Assembly: GCA_038277395.1 (NCBI GenBank)
Contig: CM076190.1
Coordinates: 183,584,001-183,648,000 of the forward strand
DNA length: 64,000 nt
Direction of reading: 5' to 3'
DNA from: Dryocosmus kuriphilus
Taxonomy: Eukaryota > Arthropoda > Insecta > Hymenoptera > Cynipidae
The position numbers were made by a program, and so were the translations under genes. Shown here in pieces: positions 10,708 through 21,762 of this stretch (the stretch's first letter is position 1; the number at the start of each line of letters is the position of its first letter). The notes below the pieces were generated by a model. That model worked only from the letters and a program-made list of their open reading frames with translations. It ran no database searches and was not told the DNA's origin.

Positions 10708-11518
10708 TAGTGGAAGTCCAGAATCCTTCATAAAAACGTCATGTCTGGTGAAGAATTGTATGCCATAGAAAATCTCCATAGAAAACAGACGAAAATTCGA
10801 GATTGTCAACGGCATACACACAGTGCTCGGGTCATGCACTTTGGCATCAAAAACCCATGAGCATAGCTTTCATGTCGTTAAGAATAATTTCCCAACCGAA
10901 TACGATGGTATTCTGGGTCGAGACTGGCTTACTGCATACAAGGCTAAAATAAATTTCAGAACCAACACACTAGATCTCCCCACAGTGAAAATCCCACTTC
11001 ACGGTGACTACAAGCCGATGATATTTCACATTAGAAGGTCGACAAACAGTATATCAATGACTTTACCGCAGGGAGATTTCATCATCTCAGGAAAAGGAAT
11101 CCTACCCGGCATTTACCAAAGCGATGGAGAAAAGCCGACGGAAATCCTCACGATCAATTATAATGGGGACATGACCGAGAAGCAAGTAAGAAAAAACGAC
11201 ATCATGATTGAGAAATTCGAAAATCCAGTGCAAACACAAAATGAATCAGTTAAAACCCAACTCACACAACAAGTACTTAACAACGAAATACACAATGATG
11301 AAAGGAAAAAATTGCTGCAACTAATATACAAACAGGAAGCAACTTTGCCAATCTTTTCGGTAAACAAAGTACACCAGGAAAGAATAAAAGAACTATTGAC
11401 AAGAACTAATCTCGACCATTTGGAAACACTAATCAAAAGTAAGCTACAGGATTTAATACCCGAATATAACGAATATAACCCATACCAGGCAAATGTATGG
11501 CTTGCAAAAAAAAGATAG
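10708..11518 (+). pseudogene. pol: aspartic protease region
   Basis: Immediately after the gag stop, in the -1 frame, lies LLVDSGSPESF, the DSG active site of a retropepsin. It is interrupted by a stop a few codons later (near 10770). A longer frame at 10823-11518 resumes with the later protease signature DGILGRDWL and continues into the linker before reverse transcriptase. The stop separates the catalytic Asp from the rest, so no active protease is expected. Confidence 0.8.
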
Positions 11519-12200
11519 ACAGCAGCGGGATACAAAAATGGAGGTTGGTGATGGACTTCAGGAAAATGAACGAATTCACTACACAGAGCAACTACCCGCT
11601 ACATTCAATCGAAGAAATACTTTACCTATTGGGCAAAGCCAAATTTATGAGCTGTTTTGACATGGCCAATGTGTTTTACCAGGTTAAGATGACCAAGGAA
11701 GACATAGAGAAGACGGCCTTTTCAGCACACAAGGGCCACTGGGAATGGCTACGCATGCCCATGGGCCTGATAAACAGCCCTGCAGCTTACAAAAGAATGG
11801 TGAATTTTAAATTAAAGGGTCTGATTGGCAACATCTGCTTTATATATCTGGATGACCTCATAGTCGTCGGAACAATGGCCGAAGAACATCTGCAAAACCT
11901 GAAAACGGTCTTTGATCGTATCAGAGAAACGAGGCTAGTCTTATACAGCCGGACAAGTGCAAGTATATGGAGAGAGAACTCGAATACCTGGGTCATTCAG
12001 TAGGACCAGAGGGCGTGAAGCCACTGAAAAAGAATGTGGATAAAGTGATCAACTACCCACAACCCAAAAATGTCAAGGAACTCGACAGATTCATGGGACT
12101 CGCCTCCTACTACAGGAAGTTCATAGAGAACTTTGCGAAGTTAGCTGCACCACTCAACCGATTGAAAGCAAAGAATATCGCATACGAATGGACTCCATAA
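11497..12200 (+). pseudogene. pol: reverse transcriptase
   Basis: The frame at 11497-12003 holds WRLVMDFRKMNE, FDMANVFYQV (first catalytic Asp), MGLINSPAAYKR and CFIYLDDLIVVG (the YLDD catalytic pair). A frame change near 11960 leads into a second piece (11967-12200) with YLGHSVGPEGV and FMGLASYYRKFI, the thumb and connection. Gene order and motifs are those of Ty3/gypsy-group RT. The frameshift shows it is not functional. Confidence 0.9.
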
Positions 12201-12662
12201 TGTGAGAAGGCCTTCAATGAACTAAAAATCAAGCTCACATCTTACCCAATACTGAAACACCCGGATACCAGCAAATACGCCAGTAGAAGCCTGTGCAAAG
12301 CAGAAAAAAATTATTCTGCAACAGAGAAAGAACTCACAGCAATAACATGGGGTATTAAACAATATAAGCACCTTCTATACGGGTAGAAGTTCAAGATATT
12401 CACCGACCACCAACCCATCAAAGGTCTCCTCACAGCAGGACACGACAATATGTCATCCCGGCTGTTTCATTTGACCCAGAAGCTAACAGATTACTACCCT
12501 GACGTTATCTACAAAAAAGGAAAATTAAACACTAATGCAGATGCCCTTAGCAGAGGATTTTCCGTTAACGAAGAAGCACTGGGCAACATAGAAAAAATAC
12601 TCTCCAACAAAAACCCACCCACGGCAGAAGAGCAAGAAATAATAAATAGCAACAGATCATAG
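12201..12662 (+). pseudogene. pol: RNase H with internal deletion
   Basis: After a stop at about 12198 the sequence reads on as the end of the connection domain. It then jumps directly to YASRSL, ATEKELTA, FTDHQPIKG and ADALSRG. The segment that normally carries the first RNase H catalytic Asp (TDAS block) is missing between roughly 12265 and 12280, so a deletion has removed part of the active site. Later motifs are in order. Confidence 0.75.
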
Positions 12663-13469
12663 CCCGGAAACACGCGGAAGGACACTGGGCAGAAGATAAG
12701 ATGTTAGCAGTTATACAACGCGAGCACTTCTGGGAAGGAATGAAGAAAAACATTGAAGACTACGTAAAATCGTGTCCCTCATGTGCGAACAAGCGACATG
12801 GAAGACGGATAAGAGCAGACGCCGTATTGATCAGACACCCTATGGCAATTTTTCTATACACACCCAACGCCGAAAAAAGTAGTAACAGACAACGAGAGCT
12901 GTTTTCAGAGCAAGGAGCTAAAAAATGTGTATGAGACCTTGGGAATACAATAAATAAAAATCTCTGCCTATCACCCAGAAAGCAATGAAATTGCAGAACG
13001 CCTGATAGGTACAATCAAAAGTCTCGCAGCTCGCACAGATGGAACACCACTACAAAAGATTCTGAGAGCGGTTAAGAGTTACAATGAAGCACCACACTCA
13101 ACAACGACTTTTACGCCTTAAGAATTAATGTACATAGAGAAAGAGTACCAAAAAATGGACGAACACATACTGAATGAAGAAAGATTAAAAAGGAAACAAG
13201 AAAGACTACAAGATGCCAGGGAGAAAATACAAGCCAGAAAAGAAAGAACCCAAGAAACTACCAAACGAACAGGAAGAGAGGAAACATACGAAGTTGGTGA
13301 AGCTATACAAATCCACTTAAAGATCAACGAAGACAAACGCTCCATTTGGTCGGAACCCGTAGTCATACGAAAAATTAATAACAATACAAAAACGGTCACC
13401 ATCTTTCGACGAGGGCAAGAACAAATGTGCCACCTTAACCAGATCAAAAAATTCTTTGGAGAAATTTAA
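12663..13469 (+). pseudogene. pol: integrase, core deleted
   Basis: The N-terminal zinc-binding pattern is visible (HAEGH, then CPSCANK near 12775-12795). The catalytic core is disrupted: the first Asp block is absent, a remnant of the second (TDNESCF) is out of frame near 12885, and the Glu block (NEIAERLIGTIKS) lies near 12985-13025. A frame at 13128-13469 gives the charged C-terminal domain. Stops lie near 12950 and 13120. Confidence 0.75.
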
Positions 13470-13483
13470 AATTACACGTTTTT

Positions 13484-13496
13484 CAGGTCACACAAA
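13484..13496 (+). promoter_or_regulatory. Likely splice acceptor for the envelope mRNA
   Basis: A pyrimidine run ending CGTTTTTCAG lies between the end of pol and the envelope frame. Errantivirus envelope is made from a spliced subgenomic RNA, so an acceptor here is expected. The matching donor would lie in the missing 5' part. Confidence 0.4.
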
Positions 13497-13534
13497 GCAA
13501 TGGATCCTACAACATCACGGAGGCAAAGCAACCT

Positions 13535-15299
13535 GTGATACAGGAGAAACTATTTGAGGCCAGAGTATACCACGAGATCTGGAACACTATCCATTTTGTG
13601 GAACTATTGGACATCAAAACAGATATAAGTCAGTTGGTAATACAAGTCATTCAACTCGCAGAAAAATGCAGAAGCTACCAAGGATGCACAATGGCGCAGA
13701 GCATCAAAGCAGCCAGAGAAAGGATCTTGAAAATGAAATACCGCATTAACGCCCTGCAACGAGCCGCTCTCCAACGAACCAAACGAGGCCTGTTTAACTT
13801 CATCGGGTCTGGAATAAAATTCCTATTCGGATCTATGAGTGCGGACGACGCAGAGAAAATCAACAACGACATAGACGAAGTCTACGACAAATCAAAAGGG
13901 ATTGCTGTACTCATCAGGAATCAAACAAGTCTCATCCAATCCATGGTACAAAAACTGGAAACAATTAAGGATCAACAGAATATGGATCTAAATAAATTGA
14001 AAACCATCGCGAAACAAACCATCAGCACGACCAATACATTGGGATTCAACAACCAAGTATTAAATTCCCTCCTAGAACTGGAACTACACCTCGAAGGAAC
14101 GGTAGAAATTCTGAAAGACCTAGAAGATGCAGTCAACGAAGCAAAAAGTGGCAAAATATCCCCAAGGATCATCCCGTCAGAAAACTTCATGAAGAGCCTC
14201 AGCGCAATCAGGAAGAACCTTCTGACAGACCTACCTTTCCAGCTGGATGAAGACAACTACTTCCTATATCTACGCATCAGCCAAGTCGACATAGCGTTAG
14301 TCAATGGGCGTCTGATATATAACATCCACACGCCGATACCCAGCAAGGAGATCTACAACGTCATAAAATTCACCAGCTTACCATAACCATACACCATATA
14401 CGGCCAATACATATATGATGCAAGACAGAAGCCAGTACACACACGTCAGTACCAACGACTGTAATGTATCTGGAGAGGACCATTTCTGCAAGATTAAAAG
14501 CTCCATCAAAAGGACGTCAGAGGAACATACATGTTTAGGTTGGCTCGTACTGAACAAAGGGAAGAAATGTGAGGAAAAATACCTAAAGCTACAAAACACA
14601 CATGTGTACAGCTTCACCGACGGGTATCAATGGTATATCCTCCCTATCAACGAGGAAAGAATCACAATTCGCTGTCCCCAAGCAATAGATGTGACAACAT
14701 CAATAAAAAAGCCAACCATACTTACGCTGAATGATCACTGCAAGGCCTTAACAGACACGGACATATTCCTTCCATCAACTCATTACTCCAAGGGACATCC
14801 TGTCACAGAGAACCCGATATCCTTTAATTTCTCAGCCATCACAGCATCTTTTGTAAATGACTCAGAAGTGAAGCTACCTGTATTCCACAGTACGCAGATC
14901 GACCTAACGCAACTCAGAAAATCAGCTGCCACTTTAGCGGAAGCCGAATCTGGCTACGAGGAGCTGCTCAAATCCAGAAGACAACACTCCTGGTGGCAAA
15001 CAGGAACAACCATACTAGAACGTCTGGGATACACTAGCCTTGCCATTCTCATATTCGCCGGCCTTTGGAAATGTGGACTACGACATGTAATACGCAGACT
15101 TTGTTTAGCAACACCCTGTGGAAAAACCATCTATAGAACCAGAGACCATACGGTAATCTGTCATCAGCCCACTGCACCATCAGCCCACGCAGCATACATG
15201 GTACCCACAAGATCATCAGGAAGCCCCATGAACAAGTCTTCCCGGAGGGAGGAGATGTTGACTCGATACTTACAACAGATAACAAGAATCTATATATAA
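13535..15299 (+). pseudogene. Envelope (baculovirus F-like) region, broken in two frames
   Basis: The first frame (13535-14386) has a furin-type site RTKR at residues 81-84. It is followed directly by a glycine- and phenylalanine-rich hydrophobic stretch like a fusion peptide, then a long helical, coiled-coil-like region. This short-subunit/long-subunit layout is that of insect errantivirus and baculovirus F-type fusion proteins. A stop ends this frame, and the protein resumes in another frame at 14415-15299. That second frame has several cysteines, a predicted transmembrane segment near residues 208-225 and a basic cytoplasmic tail. The frame break rules out a full-length product. In active relatives the protein acts at the membrane. 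Confidence 0.85.
15244..15255 (+). other. Polypurine tract
   Basis: GGAGGGAGGAGA directly precedes the start of the presumed 3' LTR, in the position used for plus-strand priming. Confidence 0.6.
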
Positions 15300-15478
15300 G
15301 CCACCCGGCTCAAAGACAGTTAGTCACTTCCTAGCTCGACTCTCGAGTTGTAACATATTATTAAATGTATCAATATACCCGTACAACTTACCTAAAGTCT
15401 ACCTTGGAACCCTAATTCCCCTTCCCAAGAACCGTTTGTCCTTTTTAAAAAGCCAACGAGGAAAAGTCGAGGATAACA
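15256..15478 (+). repeat. 3' LTR of the errantivirus-like element
   Basis: It starts TGTTGACTCG just after the polypurine tract and plausibly ends at GGATAACA (TG...CA, about 223 bp). TATATATAAG at 15291-15300 could be its TATA box. With no 5' LTR for comparison the right end is uncertain. The 157-bp inverted duplication begins a few bases later, which supports a boundary near 15480. Confidence 0.5.
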
Positions 15479-15483
15479 GTACC

Positions 15484-15640
15484 TAAAACTTGTATAATAT
15501 ATAATAATAATAAGAAATACATTAAGTTTTGAAGGCAGCAGACGACAAAACCCTCGAAACTGCAAGATTTTGGGCGGCGGATTAAAATTGTCATTAGGTA
15601 AATTGATGTAAACTCTTTAATAAATATGACTGAAATGAAT
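15484..15640 (+). repeat. 157-bp inverted duplication, left arm
   Basis: This segment matches the reverse strand of 18275-18438 over its length. Shared stretches include AAAACTTGTATAATAT, AATAATAATAAGAAATACAT, CAGCAGACGACAAAA and AAATTGATGTAAACT. The two arms enclose a MITE, a Tc1 element and AT-rich DNA. They could be long terminal repeats of a foldback-type element or a rearranged duplication. Confidence 0.75.
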
Positions 15641-15750
15641 GTTTCTGCATATAGATCATACAGTAGGCAATATTTCTTACATAAATATTCAAATCTTTAA
15701 TTTTTCTTAGTGTTTTTTATGCAATAAATTATTGTAAAAAGAATTCATAA

Positions 15751-16250
15751 GGGGCCGTCCATAAACCTCGTGGCTTCTTTGGGGTTGGGGGCCTCAGAAG
15801 GCCTAATTGTGGGGGGGGGGGGGGGCGTGTTTAATCCCGAACCCAGAGGTTTTTTATTAAGGTGTTTAAAAAAGTGAAATGCATGACTTTTACTTTATTT
15901 TCGAAATAGCGCGGGCAATCTCAAATTCGAGAGCTGAACGAACCGAACCGAGCCGAGTGAAGTTGAATGGCTGTTTCCCTCAACTCCCACCTGCCCCTTG
16001 TCAGCTTTGCTGTTTACTAATTTACATGGCTGGTTAACCTCACAATTTGTGAACTTCGATTCTTTATGAAATGAAAAAAGTAAAAAATAAAAATGATTTA
16101 CTTTATTTTGGTTTTTTAAAATAGAAAAAAAACCTCGGGGAACCCTAATAGGGGGGGGGGGGGGGGGTAAGAAAAAACCTCCTTAAGTCTGCCGGGGAAG
16201 GGGGGTTTAAAAGTGGTAAAAATTGGGCCTCGAGGTTTATGAACGGCCCC
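15751..16250. mobile_element. 500-bp MITE with 20-bp terminal inverted repeats
   Basis: The left end GGGGCCGTCCATAAACCTCG and the inverted right end GGGGCCGTTCATAAACCTCG differ at one base. The inside has long G-runs (15811-15825 and 16150-16167) and no reading frame. A target duplication is not clear, so I do not assign the superfamily. Confidence 0.8.
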
Positions 16251-16440
16251 AAATGTGGGTGGTATTTGAATAAATTAAATCTTTTGATGTATATAATTTT
16301 TTATATCGATAAATATTGTTTATTTTGTTTTTAATAACATAAATCTTTTTTATGAAATAAATTTCTATATTTCCAATTTACAATAGTTTGAAAAGCAGTA
16401 CCTGTAGAAGCAATGTGAGGTTTTAAATTATTCGCAGAAA

Positions 16441-17691
16441 TACACTCTGTTCCACAAGACAAGGTACGCGTTTTCTCGAAAAGTTTCAAAGATTTTTTTT
16501 CCTTTCTTTCTTGGCCTGACTGTATGTTTGAAGGGCTAAGGCGGAACCGCTGATTCGCTTCATTCTCGTTCGAAATGTCAGATATTGCACAAGATTGCGC
16601 AATGAGTGCTGTATACGCTAAACGTTTTGAGGCTGTGTTTCTGTGCACCAATAAACACGGACCACATCTTTCATACTCAGCCGCTGCTAAAGTGCTTAAA
16701 AAGTCTAAGCACTTCGTGCAAACGTGTGTGGAGCGATATAGGGACACAAAAATAGTCAACGATCCGCCGGGAAGAGGAGAGATGCGAGCAACGTCGAGTA
16801 AGTAGGATAAGGCGATCATCGCACTGTTCAAGCGCAACGCAGCTCTGCGGCTGCGCGAAGCCAAAGCTAAGCTAGCGGCGAAGGGACTAGAGGTTAGTAT
16901 AAACACCATAAGATGCTGATTAGCTGAGGCACAAGTGCAGTACCATAGCACGAGGCAGAGGCCCCTGCTCTCAGAGGTTCATATGCAAAAACGCTTGGCA
17001 TGGGCTACGGAAAATAATGATCGCGATTCGTCAAATGTAATTTTTTCCGACGAAGCGTCCTTTTGGGCATGGGTTCCCATAAAACGTGCCTGGTCAGGCT
17101 GTGGTGAACGGTTCCTCCGGGAACTGTTAAACACTCCATAAAGGTCCATATTTGCGGATGCTTCTCACAGTGCGGCTTTGGCTGTTTAGAGCTTTTTATT
17201 GAGAACCTGAACGCTCAAAGAATGGTCAAAATCTACAAACATGGTCTTCTGAAGTCTGCAGGAAAAATGTTTGGAGCCAACAATGAGGTTTGGATTCTTC
17301 AAGAGGACAACGACCCTAAACATCGCAGTCGCCTATGCATGAGCTGGAAAGCGGAAAATGGCGTCGTGACCTTGGACTGGCCTTCACAATCTCCTGATGC
17401 AAATCCAATTGAAAATGTGTGGAGTGTCGTTAAGAGAAAACTTGCAGCAAGGCGTATATTCATCCTCAAGCAGCTCTCTCGACGAATTATAGAGGTATGG
17501 CGCTCTCTATCTATAGAATATACCGAAAAACTAGTCGAGAGTATGCCCAGAAGGTACCAGGCGATTGGACTGTTTCTTAAGGAGAGTCCGCCCTAATTTT
17601 TGAAGCGTTTTTTCATGGGAAAAAAGAAAAATGAAGTTTTCTTTGAAACTTTTTGAGAAAACGCGTACCTTGCCTTGTGGAACAGACTGTA
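16441..17691 (+). mobile_element. Tc1-like DNA transposon, inactive
   Basis: Terminal inverted repeats of about 50 bp read TACACTCTGTTCCACAAGAC on the left and, inverted, TACAGTCTGTTCCACAAGGC on the right. Both continue with AAGGTACGCGTTTTCTC. The outermost TA at each end is the expected target duplication. At about 1.25 kb it has the length of an almost complete Tc1 element, with one decayed transposase gene inside. Confidence 0.9.
16575..17596 (+). pseudogene. Tc1-type transposase (DD34E), with stops
   Basis: The N-terminal frame (16575-16805) carries a helix-turn-helix-like region ending in an in-frame stop at about 16803. The next pieces are 16935-17141 with the first catalytic Asp (IFSDEASFW) and 17222-17596 with LQEDNDPKHRS (second Asp) and SPDANPIENVW (catalytic Glu). 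Spacing between the last two fits DD34E. Another stop lies near 16918 and a frame change near 17140, so no transposase is made from this copy. Confidence 0.88.
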
Positions 17692-17699
17692 TTAGATAA

Positions 17700-18274
17700 A
17701 AATATTTCAATTTATACATAAAAATACTCCATCATTGCATTATGAAATGCAATGAAAAAAGAAGAGAAAACAGTTTATTATATTAAAGTGTCCCCTTAAA
17801 GGAATGTCCTTTTTTTTTAAATATATAAAAATATATTGTAATAAAACAATTTTTGTGTAATAAAAACAAATTTTTATGGAAACATATTCCTTGCCTTTTT
17901 TTGCTTCTAACTATATTTAAATAATATTTATAAAATAATTTTATGTTTCAAATTTTATATAAAATTCATACGAAAATGCGTCAAATAATGCACATTTATG
18001 ATTTTTGTCTTCTTAAACGCATTATTTCAATAAAATCTTTTAACAAGTATAATTTTATTTATTTAAATATTAACTTACTTATTAAACTTGCGTACATGGA
18101 GTGAAAAATTTTATTTATAATTTTTTTTTCATAGTGATTTAATTTTGAATGCAAATACGTCAACAGAAGACATTATGTCATACAGGAAATCAGCTTGTAT
18201 AATTCAGATACAATGCTTATGAGTGAAGATTGAAAAATTGTCGAAAAGGTAAAAAATACATTAAAAACACAAAT
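17700..18274. other. AT-rich spacer inside the inverted duplication
   Basis: Runs of A and T with no reading frame or recognisable repeat lie between the Tc1 element and the right arm. Confidence 0.4.
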
Positions 18275-18438
18275 AAATTAATTTCAGCCATATTTATTAA
18301 CTAGTTTACATCAATTTCCCTAATGGTGATTTGAATCCCCTACCAGAAATCTTGCATTTTCGACAGTTTTGTCGTCTGCTGCTGTTCTCCAAACTTAATG
18401 TATTTCTTATTATTATTACATATTATACAAGTTTTACG
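18275..18438 (-). repeat. 157-bp inverted duplication, right arm
   Basis: This is the inverted counterpart of 15484-15640, with a few substitutions and one extra CAG-like triplet (CAGCAGCAGACGACAAAA on the reverse strand). The similarity stops at GTAAAACTTG, close to where the errantivirus LTR ends on the other side. Confidence 0.75.
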
Positions 18439-18529
18439 TGCAGAAAACTAAAAAATAAGAAAACGGAAGGTCTAATTTATTATACATATAAATACAATAT
18501 TTGACTCGAAAAACCTTTTTTCTGAAAGA

Positions 18530-18616
18530 AATGAAAGAATTACCGCTTTTTACCGCGATTACCGGTAATTTTTTGGTATTACTGGGTATTACCGGTCACT
18601 TCCCATCACTAATTTG
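18530..18616. mobile_element. Possible hAT-type terminal fragment
   Basis: Short inverted motifs ATTACCGG/CCGGTAAT repeat here. The inverted end reads TTAGTGATGGGAAGTGACCG, which resembles ends of some hAT elements. No partner end was found. Confidence 0.3.
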
Positions 18617-19970
18617 AGGCCGATTCTCTCTTTTCACGTTTGGATCCATGCCAGTCACCAGTGCGGTTGGAGCATACTCGCGGTGGATACGAAAATGCGA
18701 AGCCTGATGGCCACTTAACAAAACTCTAAATGCATATCAGATCATTTTCATGATTTATCAGTGACATCAAGTGGCATCAGTGGCATCAAGCGGAATGAGT
18801 GGCATCAGGGATCACTGCATATGCATCCACGTCCCTTTGACTCCTTTTTTGTAAAATCGCAGTGATCTTTGATTTTACTTTCTTTTTTAGTTTTGGCGCT
18901 TGAAATTTCCCCACAAAGTGAGCAACTCTAATTATGAGTTTGATTAATTGATATTCTGTAAAAATAAAAACTAATATTCAAACTTTAAAATACATTACTG
19001 TTTATTAATTCTTGAACAAATTATTGTTTATTATTATTAACTATTAATAATTATTAATTTAAATTCACAATAACATTAATTAATTAATTTTTAATCTGAA
19101 TTGAAATTAATGAATTTAAATCAAATTTTGAAAATTGGCGGGCTTTTTTAAAGGACGGGAATCGTTGAAATAGGAATCTAGAATCGATTCCTTGTTTTCG
19201 ATTCCCAGAATCGACATTTTTTTTGGAATCGGAGAATCAATTCCGGAACCCAATGACAGAAATAGGATACTGTATAAGGTGGGAATATGCAAGGCCGACA
19301 TTTTCAGTCCCAGCGAATTTGAAAAAGCACGAAGCATTAAAAATAATAGACCTTTTCATTTCAGTTTGGAAATTAGTGGTGCGCATACGCAGATCCCGTA
19401 AGACTTACCGCGAGTACAGAAATGGTCGGTCAGTTTTGGTAAAAATGTGAAAAAATGCGTATATTTTGAAAATCATTTTTGATGAGATAATTCAGTATCT
19501 AAAGCAAAAGTTTAATAAAAGATAATGTAGAAAAGCCCAAAAAAGAAGAATGAAGGAGATTTGAACACTTCGGGGGTATCTGACATATATAGAAAGAGTG
19601 TGAGGTTATAATTATCATATATTTACATATTTTCGAGCATTATAAAAGATTTCCGTCATTGGCATCCTCATTTAATTAATAAATTTAGCACTCAAACTGT
19701 AAAGGAATTAATATTTATACAAAAAAAGGTTAGATAGTTGCGTGTCATAGAGGTGAGGTTAGATTGGGGTTATGAACACATAATCTTGTATTTTGCGCAT
19801 TATTCATGTTCTTTTTGTGGAATTTCAAATTTATCTGATTAAATTCCTTCTTCCTGAATTTCAGAAGTGATTTCGAGACGGCAACAAGGAAGAAATTACA
19901 TTTCTGAGAGAATGCTTTGTAGACCTGTCACTTTCAAGAAACTCATTTGAGCCCCGCGGCGCGGCGCTCC
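18617..19970. other. Non-coding, with small local repeats
   Basis: Around 18755-18815 the motif AGTGGCATCA recurs several times. Around 19150-19245 variants of GGAATC...GATTCC recur (AATCGATTCC, AATCAATTCC). No convincing gene is present. The short frames near 19.2-19.4 kb have no recognisable domain. Confidence 0.35.
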
Positions 19971-19980
19971 AAGAGAAGAG

Positions 19981-20014
19981 GAATCCAAGAAACGGCGTGC
20001 CGTTTCTTGGATTC
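19981..20014. repeat. Perfect 16-bp palindrome with 2-nt loop
   Basis: GAATCCAAGAAACGGC is followed by GT and then by its exact reverse complement. It lies just after a short GC-rich patch in an otherwise AT-rich area. Confidence 0.85.
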
Positions 20015-20274
20015 TCCTCATGTTTTCCGCAAAATATTTATTCCGATATTAGATGCATTTATTTTATACAACCTTTTCTTCACAAATGTTTCCCAAACTA
20101 TTTTTAAAATCATATTAATTAACATTCTTAATGTGATTCTGCCACATAAATGACCGACAATTGATAGGAAGGTTAATTGTTTTTCGCTCATGCGCGCTGA
20201 AACATAAATTGTTATTTCCTAATTAGTATATCTTAGATATAAACTTCTATGTAACACATATTAAACATTTCTAG

Positions 20275-20395
20275 TTTACATATAAAATAGTCGAATTTTT
20301 CATCAAAAATTAATCGAAAAGTCGATTTCAATTAAATTTCGATTAACCGAAAGTTCGAGTTTTTATTGTAGATTTCCAACCCTAGTCAGCAACAG
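20275..20395. mobile_element. Possible hAT end fragment
   Basis: The inverted sequence begins CTAGGGTTGGAAATC, similar to hAT terminal sequences. It is followed by alternating TCGATT/AATCGA motifs. The other end was not found, so this is tentative. Confidence 0.3.
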
Positions 20396-21762
20396 GGTTA
20401 ATTACGTAATTTGTTTTAGATAATTTACGTGGTTTCCTACGGTAATTTACTAGGTAATTTGCGTTCCTAGTTTTCTAAATGGTCTAAAATACCGGCAGCA
20501 TAACCTAACTTTAGTAATAGACATACAGTGACGTCATCTCCCGTCGGTAAAATCACTTTCTAGCAGATCATTAATCTTCGCCATGTAATTATGGGTCTGA
20601 CCAAACATGAAGCGGTCATGACGCGGTGGTACCGATAATTACGGTCAGACTGGTAAAACTTGGTAAAGGTCGGTCGAACTCATTTTTTAAAGCGATTATC
20701 ATTTCTCGCGTGATAGCTTGTGAAAATAATAAAGAGATTGTTAACGCAGAAGCTTAGTTCTGAAAGAATTTGTCGTATCGGTATTGAATTTATCAACAAA
20801 ATTAGAAATTCAGCAACAACAAACTCAAACCTTAGACTATGTATTAAATTGTCTGAAGCTAGCTTAGCTGGAAATTATGTTTGTGTTCTTTTTTAACACT
20901 AAAAATTATTTATAGTGTTTATAAAAACTTAAAAAGTTACGAATATTAGTGATATTGATTAACAGTTAATTACGCGTTTATTATTACCATCAATAACCTA
21001 CATTGCCGGTCGGTAAGGTAGATATAATCCTTACATTGATATAAATGCGTGTCTAGCAGACAAAGGTTGGAAGTGGAATAAATGCTTTTTAGTATTTTTT
21101 GTGCAATTACAGTAACTTCATAAATATTATGCTAATAAGTAAGCTCAGCGGGTTTTATAAATTAGTCTAAGAATTCATTTCAGGATAAGCTTCTTTTACC
21201 TTCTTTAAAAATTGCCTCTGACCAAGATCATGACTGAAGGCCTGACCAGAATGAAACAACGAACAGGAACGGGAACAGGAATATGTGGTTCCCGTTCGCG
21301 GTTTCATTGTGTGTTGCCACCGTTTTGCGTTCGCGACTTTTAGAAAGAGACAACACACAGCGTATAAAAGAGAACAGAAAACATTCCCGTTCCCGTTCCA
21401 GGGTAGTATAGTGACGGGTTCTCGAGATTTATTATGAAATATACGTCAAAATCGTATCATACGTAAAAAACCTTTATAAAACGTATAAAATGTAATTAAC
21501 TACACAAAGATGGAGGACCTGGAAAGAGCGTAATAATATAATTTCACTTTTTTGAATAACGTGAAGTCTTTTACGCTGAACCTTGATTATGAATTTTGTG
21601 ATCCTCATTGATTTTCTAACTTTCTTTTGTTATATAGAGAATACAAATTTTGTGATTTTTCTAAACTCATTATTTGGAACTATATATATATATTTTATTT
21701 ATAAATGATTGTTTATTACATGTTTATAGATCAATTAGGAGGTATTATATATGGAAATAATG
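20396..21762. other. Non-coding, no recognised gene
   Basis: At 21255-21400 the sequence GAACGGGAACAGGAA and its inverse TTCCCGTTCCCGTTCC form a loose inverted pair. Otherwise nothing is supported. Confidence 0.35.

Larger units (their letters stand above)
10240..15478 (+). mobile_element. Errantivirus-like (gypsy-group) endogenous retroelement, 5'-truncated and decayed
   Basis: Order on the plus strand: gag tail with a zinc knuckle, protease, reverse transcriptase, RNase H, integrase, envelope, polypurine tract, LTR. This is the insect errantivirus layout. No 5' LTR or gag start is present: the element begins abruptly beside the AT-rich array, so it is truncated on the left. Stops, frameshifts and internal deletions affect gag, pol and env. 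It has no counterpart on the other side of the window and bears no relation to the minus-strand Ty3 element at 56.8-64.0 kb. Confidence 0.88.

Noticed and set aside
20590..20670. Inverted repeat GGTCTGACC/GGTCAGACT near 20.6 kb
   Set aside because: Only about 9 bases match and the flanks do not align; compatible with chance.
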